A DNA stretch of 13,103 bases, taken from Sphingobacteriales bacterium (GTDB lineage: Bacteria > Bacteroidota > Bacteroidia > Chitinophagales > Chitinophagaceae). Below, one piece after another: positions 7,754 to 13,103 of the stretch. The position numbers and the translations under genes are program-made. The stretch spans positions 1-13,103 of the forward strand of contig CANJEF010000006.1 of assembly GCA_947472965.1 (NCBI GenBank), given 5' to 3'. Numbering within the stretch: the first letter of the stretch is position 1; each line of letters starts with the position of its first letter. The notes beneath the pieces were generated by a model, which saw only the letters and a program-made list of their open reading frames with translations, was not told the origin of the DNA and made no database searches.

Positions 7754-8089
7754 TTAAATCACTTTTTCGACTACAACGGCGGTTCCATAAGCCAATACTT
7801 CTGTTAAGCCAGGCATCACATCATTGGCGTCATATCTCATATTAATAATTGCATTGCATCCCAAGTCTTTACCATGCTGAATCATTAATTGTAAGGCCTC
7901 TTCTCTTGTCTTTTCGCACAATTCGGTATAAATAGTGCTTTTACCTCCAAACATAGACATAAAGCCACCGGCTAAATTTCCTGCTAAACTTCTAGAACGT
8001 ACGGTAATGCCTCTTACTAAGCCTAGTTGTTTTGTTATCTTATAGCCTTCTAAATTGGTACTTGTTGTTATTAAAGTTATATCTGACAT
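7754..8089 (-). CDS. YbjQ family (UPF0145, DUF74) protein
   Basis: This is a small 111-residue cytoplasmic protein covering the whole YbjQ/UPF0145 domain. Recognisable parts are TSTNLEGYKITKQLGLVRGITVRSRS (9-34), the GGKSTIYTEL segment (48-57), the helix TREEALQLMIQHGKDLGCNAIINMRYD (61-87) and a closing strand AYGTAVVVEKVI. Family members form small oligomeric rings and are labelled putative heavy-metal-binding, but the role is unsettled; no Cys/His cluster beyond C58 and C78 is present here. It is divergent from the DUF4157 gene and precedes the phosphoesterase fusion on the same strand. Confidence 0.9.
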   Translation of the reverse strand: MSDITLITTSTNLEGYKITKQLGLVRGITVRSRSLAGNLAGGFMSMFGGKSTIYTELCEKTREEALQLMIQHGKDLGCNAIINMRYDANDVMPGLTEVLAYGTAVVVEKVI

Positions 8090-8283
8090 TTTGTTTTCTT
8101 TAAAGTTTTTGATTTGATAAAACTTTCATATTTGAAGTTACATAATCATAGTATAGGTAAGTCTATATTAGAAGAGTTTACATAAAATTAATTTGGTGCA
8201 AAAATTATCTAAATAACATTTTTTGTAAAAATTAAAGTAGTTTACGGGTACAATCCTAAAGTCGAAGCCAAACTCTCATTATT
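8090..8283. promoter_or_regulatory. Divergent intergenic region before the cargo operon
   Basis: These 194 AT-rich bases separate the YbjQ-family gene (-) from the DUF4157 gene (+) and must hold promoters for both. Near matches to the Bacteroidota -7 element are CATATTTG (8129-8134 region) and ATTTTTTG (8218-8225), the latter with a TTTG at 8192-8195 upstream. Neither is exact, so I do not assign a start site. Confidence 0.35.
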
Positions 8284-11217
8284 ATGTTACTCAACGCAGA
8301 TAAAAAGTTATCCAAACCCCAAAAAAATTCTTCAAAACGACAAGCTGAAGAAGTTAAAGGAGGAGACCAAACTGCTCAATTACAGAGTGAGCGTTCGGAG
8401 CATAAAAAAACCGACTTTTTTTCTACGTTGGCAAACAGTGGGAAAGCAGCTACACAGCTGATGGCTTTTGATGAAATGGCCAATGGTTCAAGCAATGATC
8501 TGCAGTCAATTCAAAAAGAAAAATCACCCGTTGAAGCAAAGCCGGAAGGTGAAACCGCCCAATTACAAGGTGTTGAAAATGAGGTTATACAGGGCAAGTT
8601 TGACGGGGAAACGGCCCAATTGGCGGAGCAAACTGCTGAAAAACCGAATAATACAGGTCTACCAAATGAATTGAAATCAGGTGTAGAGCAATTATCTGGT
8701 GTGTCAATGGAGGATGTGAAGGTTAACTATAATAGCAATAAACCTGCTCAATTATCAGCCCATGCCTATGCACAAGGGTCAGACATTCATGTAGCATCAG
8801 GACAAGAGAAACATGTTCCGCATGAGGCATGGCATGTTGCTCAACAGAAAAAAGGAAGGGTGCAACCAACAACACAGTTGATGGGTTCAATTCCCGTAAA
8901 TGACGATAAAAAATTAGAGACAGAAGCCGATGTGATGGGAGCCAAGGCTTTGCAAACCGGAAGATCAAATGCAGGCGTAGCTCAGGCTAAAGGGATAAAA
9001 GATGCTACAGGATCGGGATCCGATACATTTCAGCTAGTTCAGAAATTGAATCTGGAAGGCACACAAACCCTTACTTCTAAATTCAAGGGATTATTCAGTG
9101 TTTTTGGTGATACAGAAACCACCCATACCAAACTGCAAAAAGAGGTTGAAAAATTTAATGCAGCCAAAACCGATGATGAGCAACAAAAATTAAAACCGGA
9201 AATCATTCGATTAGGCAAAGAGTGGTTGGCGAAAAATGCTTCCAAAGTAAAGGATAAATCTGAAGATCGAAATGAAAAAACAAAGCGGATATCGATAGAG
9301 AAAATCCTGCAATCGTTGGAATCATCGAATTCTGCTGAGCCAACCGCACCGGTGGCATTGGGAGCTGAAGCTGATAAACCGGAAGCATTGGCAGAATCTC
9401 CTAAAACAGAGGAAGAAACGGCGGAGGAAGATGTGGAGGAGAATGAAGCAGAAAGGGAAGTGTACAACAAAGACCAGGAAGAAAAGGTAGAAAAATACAA
9501 GGAGGGAGATGATTATCATTCTGCTATGCCAGGTGGATTCATCGGTGTGATGAAGGGAAAGCTGATTGATATAGTTAAAGATGTTCAAGGTAACGAAGGA
9601 TCGCTTCAACAGGCAGATAATTATATCAGTGGGGATGCTGCAGTAAATACATTTTTCGCCAATCAATTGGGCAAAGCCAAAGGGAACGAAGAGGAATTAC
9701 AGAAACTGAACACACATGCAGATTCTGTTTATAGAGGTGCTTTCAAAGGGAAAGTAATGAAGGATAGTAAGTTACAAGAAAGCGCTATTCTGGCTTATAA
9801 AAAATCATCTCTGTCTGCTGCAAGAGTCAGCAAGAGAAGAATTCAAGAAACTGCTGCGGATAGGGTAATTGTGGAAATGTATTATAACCAACTGGAAAAA
9901 TTGAAAGATGGTGAGCATAACAAAGAAACCAACAAAGATGCTGCAGACATTTACAAGTTTGCCAAGGCACGTAAATTTGAAGTAACCAAGAGAAAAGAGA
10001 AAGCAGCAGAGCAAAAGGATAAGTTAATGGATGAAGAAAGGGTGAACAGCAAAACCATGAGTATTATAACTTCCATTGGCTATGGAGCTGCTGGTGCTGC
10101 ATTCAAAATTGTAACCCTTGGAATGGGGAATATGAAGAAAAACCTTGATAAAAGAGGGTTTAATTCAAAAGAAGACTTTACAGTAGATACGGATACTGAA
10201 GAGGCAACAAATGAAAAATTCGAATCTAGGGCTGGGTATTTTGATTTACAAGGACCGCTGGCTCAAATGGGGGAGATTAAAGGAGAGTTCGATGCAAAAA
10301 TGGATGCTAGAAAAGGAATGGGTACGGCAGGTGGAATATTTTCTGCCCTTTCACTTGGACTGGAAGCAGGTAAACGGTTTCTTGGCTTTGTAAAGGGAAT
10401 ATTTTCTTCCCTTGGCATCTGGTCTGGGTTGCTTACAGCGGTAGCACCACCAATGGCTGCTGTTGCCGCATGGTGTGGAACGATATCCTATTATATTGGA
10501 CTTGTGATGTCAAGCATTACAGTACTTAGAGGGTTGTTGAATGGTGTTGCACAAATGATGAATGACAACCCTGCATTGTTCTCTGAACTTGCGGGTGAAA
10601 CAAAAAAATCTGCGGTTAGTACATTCACTGAAGGCGGATCCTTCGCTGTAGGTACCGTTGGAATCAATATTGCCAGAGAAAAGATAACAGGGGAGGATAA
10701 ATTCCAAGCTGAAAACTTGATTGACCCATCTAAAATGCTGTCAAGCAAACTCAATCCTACCGATGGACCGGAGTTGTCAATGACAACAAAAATTGAAGAC
10801 ATGTCTACCCAGGCAGGTGGAGTAATTGGCGCAAATGCTTTGATTGGAGGGGCTGCCAATGCAGGCTTATCAAATGCTGATAAGTCGATGGCCAATAATA
10901 ATATGAAATATAACCAATCTATTAACAAAAACAGAAGGATAGGTAAAGATGGTAGAAAGACAGCCAGTGCAGGATCTGCTGAAACGAAACTTATTGAAGA
11001 GTCTTATGCAACAACAAAAGAAAAAGCCAGTAAATCCGGTGCAAAACTGATACCATTGGTTAAGAAGTTTTCAAAGGCCAATGCTCCATCTACAACATTG
11101 AGTGGCGAGCAAGTAAATGAAAAAGACAAGGAGAACAACGCGTTAGTACCTGCAGTTAGTGAGGCGGTAACAGGTGTGGCAGGGGAGTTAAGTAAAGGCC
11201 TTGAAGAGATTGTTTAA
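8284..11217 (+). CDS. DUF4157 (eCIS core) cargo protein, large, with hydrophobic segment
   Basis: This 977-residue protein is a predicted cargo or toxin of an extracellular contractile injection system (eCIS), because DUF4157 proteins are strongly associated with such loci. Residues 1-120 are a low-complexity leader with repeated TAQL motifs (30-33, 91-94, 110-113). DUF4157 follows at about 124-225: TGLPNELKSGVEQLSG, AHAYAQGSDIHVA, the zinc-peptidase-like HEAWH (180-184), and LETEADVMG (211-219), likely giving a third ligand. Residues 350-410 are rich in Glu and Lys. Residues 592-614 and especially 680-758 are hydrophobic and rich in Gly and Ala, with further Gly-rich stretches at 784-795 and 845-862. 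No known toxin catalytic domain is recognised in the C-terminus. There is no signal peptide. It is followed after 14 bases by a chaperone-like gene, apparently one operon. Confidence 0.85.
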   Translation: MLLNADKKLSKPQKNSSKRQAEEVKGGDQTAQLQSERSEHKKTDFFSTLANSGKAATQLMAFDEMANGSSNDLQSIQKEKSPVEAKPEGETAQLQGVENEVIQGKFDGETAQLAEQTAEKPNNTGLPNELKSGVEQLSGVSMEDVKVNYNSNKPAQLSAHAYAQGSDIHVASGQEKHVPHEAWHVAQQKKGRVQPTTQLMGSIPVNDDKKLETEADVMGAKALQTGRSNAGVAQAKGIKDATGSGSDTFQLVQKLNLEGTQTLTSKFKGLFSVFGDTETTHTKLQKEVEKFNAAKTDDEQQKLKPEIIRLGKEWLAKNASKVKDKSEDRNEKTKRISIEKILQSLESSNSAEPTAPVALGAEADKPEALAESPKTEEETAEEDVEENEAEREVYNKDQEEKVEKYKEGDDYHSAMPGGFIGVMKGKLIDIVKDVQGNEGSLQQADNYISGDAAVNTFFANQLGKAKGNEEELQKLNTHADSVYRGAFKGKVMKDSKLQESAILAYKKSSLSAARVSKRRIQETAADRVIVEMYYNQLEKLKDGEHNKETNKDAADIYKFAKARKFEVTKRKEKAAEQKDKLMDEERVNSKTMSIITSIGYGAAGAAFKIVTLGMGNMKKNLDKRGFNSKEDFTVDTDTEEATNEKFESRAGYFDLQGPLAQMGEIKGEFDAKMDARKGMGTAGGIFSALSLGLEAGKRFLGFVKGIFSSLGIWSGLLTAVAPPMAAVAAWCGTISYYIGLVMSSITVLRGLLNGVAQMMNDNPALFSELAGETKKSAVSTFTEGGSFAVGTVGINIAREKITGEDKFQAENLIDPSKMLSSKLNPTDGPELSMTTKIEDMSTQAGGVIGANALIGGAANAGLSNADKSMANNNMKYNQSINKNRRIGKDGRKTASAGSAETKLIEESYATTKEKASKSGAKLIPLVKKFSKANAPSTTLSGEQVNEKDKENNALVPAVSEAVTGVAGELSKGLEEIV

Positions 11218-11231
11218 AGTCAACAAATTTC

Positions 11232-12164
11232 ATGAAAATCAAGAATGCTAATATCGAATACAGCAAGGGGTCAGTTGTTTTAAAATATCCCATCTCTCCA
11301 GACGAATTATTAGCAATAAAAAAGGATCGGCTATATAATTTTCAAGAGAATTTTTTCGAGGTTGATCTCCCTACTACTTTTGGTGAGGGAGTAATCAGCA
11401 TCATTGCTGAGCAAAACCATGCGGATCATTTTAAAGAAGGGGAAGAGTTTGAGTTGATTCCAAACAAGTGGAATATTTTGAGATTCGAGGCAGATAAAAA
11501 AAAATATGAAACATTTTTTTCTTTGCGCAGGGAAGGTAAAATTCCTGGTACATTGGATGAGGCACTAATGAATTTTTCATTGAAACGAGCCACTGTAGGG
11601 CAAGAGCTAACAAAGGAATCTGAGAATAATTTAAATGAAGTCTTGTCTGATATCGTTGAGCTTGGGGTGAATAATAAGATGGATGATGATAATTTGGAAA
11701 ATATAATCGGTGGTTTTATTTCCAAGGTTGGCGGCGAAACGAAAATTGATTTAAGTACGATCATTGAAGATTATCTCAGCACCCATCAAATTCCCATAGA
11801 TGAAGAAAATGATTGTTATTATTTTACGGTAACATTTAATGATGATAGTTGGAATGTTGAAATAGGAACATCAGATGATGGCCATAAACTCATTGTCTAT
11901 TCCTCTGTTTCTTACCAGTCAGCCGAAAATATTACCGGACTATTGTTGGAAGATATTAACCAACTCAATCAAACATTGAAAATTGGTCATTTAGAGATTG
12001 ATGTTGAGAATCAAGTACTGTATTTGAAAACAGAGGTTGAGATCAACCTGTTTAAAATAGATGCTCAATTAAAGGAGCTCATTGATGCTAATTTTGAGTC
12101 TATGAAAGTTATTTTACCGGTTTTTAAGGAAAAACACAATCAGAAAATTAGTTTTTCGAGTTAA
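11232..12164 (+). CDS. Putative cargo chaperone with YbjN-like C-terminal domain
   Basis: This is a 310-residue acidic protein without signal peptide or membrane segment, so cytoplasmic. I do not recognise the N-terminal part (1-165), which has a beta-rich start, a segment with FELIPNKWNILRFEAD (73-88) and a helical region 107-165. The C-terminal half (about 173-300) resembles the YbjN/type III secretion chaperone-like fold: a helix IIEDYLSTHQIPI, paired strands YYFTVTF and WNVEIGT, KLIVYSSV, then a helix LLEDINQLNQTLKIGHLEID, a strand YLKTEVEI and a final helix around DAQLKELIDANFESMKVILPVF. This is a pattern judgement, not a search result. The gene begins 14 bases after the cargo stop, so co-expression is very likely. 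My inference is that it holds or delivers the 977-residue cargo; a specific immunity role is the main alternative. Confidence 0.6.
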   Translation: MKIKNANIEYSKGSVVLKYPISPDELLAIKKDRLYNFQENFFEVDLPTTFGEGVISIIAEQNHADHFKEGEEFELIPNKWNILRFEADKKKYETFFSLRREGKIPGTLDEALMNFSLKRATVGQELTKESENNLNEVLSDIVELGVNNKMDDDNLENIIGGFISKVGGETKIDLSTIIEDYLSTHQIPIDEENDCYYFTVTFNDDSWNVEIGTSDDGHKLIVYSSVSYQSAENITGLLLEDINQLNQTLKIGHLEIDVENQVLYLKTEVEINLFKIDAQLKELIDANFESMKVILPVFKEKHNQKISFSS

Positions 12165-12370
12165 GCTACTTCACCTATTCGAGGTAAATACTGCTCAACT
12201 TTACTCAATATTAGTTTAGGTATCGTTGAAGTGCTTTTTCATGATTTTGGCTGATTTTTGACCAAAAAGAGGGGGAAAGAGCCCATTTATGTAATAAAAT
12301 ACCTGGTTTAATAGCTTTTCTTTTCTTTTTTAAAAAGCAGTTTCCTTACAATTCATTAAAAGTATCATAT
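12165..12370. promoter_or_regulatory. Leader region of the second cargo gene
   Basis: This 206-bp interval has no gene that I can support. It holds a near-perfect operator-like palindrome TTTTTG-AC-CAAAAA at 12255-12268. It also holds an alternative stem TTTTGG (12245-12250) with CCAAAA (12262-12267), then a purine-rich stretch and a pyrimidine-rich run (about 12315-12331). No clear terminator for the preceding gene is present. TAGCTTTT (about 12312-12319) matches seven of eight positions or fewer of a -7 element and is not convincing. Confidence 0.35.
12255..12268. promoter_or_regulatory. Palindrome upstream of the second cargo gene
   Basis: TTTTTG (12255-12260) and CAAAAA (12263-12268) form a perfect 6-bp inverted repeat with a 2-base centre, about 100 bases before the predicted start. 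This could be an operator; the low complexity makes chance possible. Confidence 0.3.
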
Positions 12371-13103
12371 TTGAACGCCCACGCTGACAAATCGCAAGAA
12401 AATAAAAATCAAACGGCCTCCCCCTCGGTTAGTCAATCGCAAGGTGGAGGCGAACAAGCTTTTGAGTACACTGACAATCGTCCCGCAGCGGTTTTTCAGC
12501 GTAAACTTCAAAATTTGGCAAACAATACCCAGAAAGCTACACAACTAAAGTCTTTTCAGGGAATGGCAGACCAAAGTCAACAAATGAAAGGGTTGGCTCA
12601 GTTACAGGCCAGGGCAAATAATAAATATTTTCCGAATCAAGTTGCACAATTGGAGGAGGACGGGACAGAAGATCCTCGCTTGAACACTGAAGAAGAGAGC
12701 GAGCGTGCCAAAGCAAATTTTGGGAAAATGAAGAATGTGGTTGTGGGTAACATAAAAAGGGTTGATGAAGAGATAACAAAAGCTGGGGTTCCAGAAGCCA
12801 TTCATGATCAGGCCGCAACAGAAACACGCAGAAAAAGGCTGACCGGTGGAGATTGGGAAGACCGTTCACAATTTGAGCAGGCAGGTGTGGACGACAAAGG
12901 GAATCGCAAAATGGCACATGTAGCCAAAGATGGGGAAAGGGACGCCAAAGGTAATCCGATAGAAAAAGTTAATAGCCGCCATCAACTCGATGATGATCAG
13001 AGAAAAGGACTTGCGGCATATAGGGGAACAGAAGGTCTTGATAAAGACTATCAAGAGCATGCACGCAATCATCTAGATAAATTTAAGCAGGCCCATGCCT
13101 TTA
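12371..13103 (+). CDS. Second eCIS-type cargo protein, TTG start, cut by window end
   Basis: This open frame runs off the right edge (244 codons visible) and has no ATG before its conserved part. A TTG at 12371 gives the start MNAHADKSQENKNQ, a beginning I associate with eCIS cargo leaders, and the leader then continues with FEYTDNRPAAVFQRKLQNLA (31-50). With this start, residues 49-66 align without gaps with residues 49-66 of the 977-residue cargo (shared L49, A50, N51, A56, T57, Q58, L59, F62, M65, A66). AQL motifs recur at 76-78 and 92-94. No DUF4157 domain follows; residues 95-244 are charged, helix-prone and Asp/Lys/Arg-rich, and unrecognised. The frame is open upstream to a stop at 12242 but that part does not look coding. 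The effector domain should lie beyond the window. Confidence 0.7.
   Translation, partial: MNAHADKSQENKNQTASPSVSQSQGGGEQAFEYTDNRPAAVFQRKLQNLANNTQKATQLKSFQGMADQSQQMKGLAQLQARANNKYFPNQVAQLEEDGTEDPRLNTEEESERAKANFGKMKNVVVGNIKRVDEEITKAGVPEAIHDQAATETRRKRLTGGDWEDRSQFEQAGVDDKGNRKMAHVAKDGERDAKGNPIEKVNSRHQLDDDQRKGLAAYRGTEGLDKDYQEHARNHLDKFKQAHAF

Noticed and set aside
9039..9500. 153-codon minus-strand open frame, very Ser-rich
   Set aside because: It is the complement of a Glu/Lys/Ala-rich part of the DUF4157 cargo; the Ser runs are the expected antisense of such codons.
10491..10928. 145-codon minus-strand open frame
   Set aside because: It lies antisense within the cargo gene, without family resemblance or start context.
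12245..12370. Open frame upstream of the TTG start of the second cargo
   Set aside because: The frame has no usual start codon and its translation is dominated by low-complexity Phe/Leu, unlike a cargo leader.
12537..12917. 126-codon minus-strand open frame near the right edge
   Set aside because: It is antisense to the second cargo gene, whose plus-strand translation matches a known leader type.
1..13103. CRISPR array, tRNA or rRNA genes, eCIS structural genes
   Set aside because: No regularly spaced direct repeats, no cloverleaf or rRNA-like sequence, and no sheath, tube, baseplate or AAA ATPase product was found in any reading frame.

Overview
The window looks like a piece of a Bacteroidota chromosome, probably from the Chitinophagaceae/Sphingobacteriia side. 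The evidence is AT-rich intergenic DNA, starts without clear Shine-Dalgarno sequences, one exact TAnnTTTG-type promoter element, and gene families typical of that phylum (CtlX-like amidinotransferase, DUF1684, YncE/phosphoesterase fusion, DUF4157 cargo). No rRNA, tRNA or CRISPR was seen.

Left part (1-4562, all + strand). A complete IS4-family insertion sequence (63-1496) has 21-bp perfect terminal inverted repeats and a 9-bp target duplication. It sits in the right arm of a GC-rich intergenic hairpin. Next come a CtlX-type arginine-deiminase-fold hydrolase (1586-2512) and a tight two-gene unit for secreted proteins: an alkaline-phosphatase-superfamily phosphodiesterase (2570-3652) and a DUF1684 protein (3657-4562).

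Middle part (4595-8089, all - strand). This holds a small winged-helix regulator, a large exported fusion of a YncE-type beta-propeller with a phosphoesterase domain, and a YbjQ-family protein.

Right part (8284-13103, + strand). This is the most interesting region. It encodes a 977-residue protein with a DUF4157 (eCIS core) metallopeptidase-like domain carrying an intact HEAWH motif. Fourteen bases after its stop lies a 310-residue acidic protein whose C-terminal half resembles the YbjN/type III secretion chaperone fold. A third gene (12371 to beyond the window edge) has no ATG. From a TTG start it encodes a protein whose N-terminal leader aligns without gaps, at the same residue numbers, with the leader of the 977-residue protein, but it lacks the metallopeptidase domain. 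My reading is a cargo island for an extracellular contractile injection system: a membrane-active-looking cargo, its dedicated chaperone, and a second cargo sharing the loading leader. No sheath, tube, baseplate or ATPase gene is in the window, so the link to an injection system rests on the cargo family alone.
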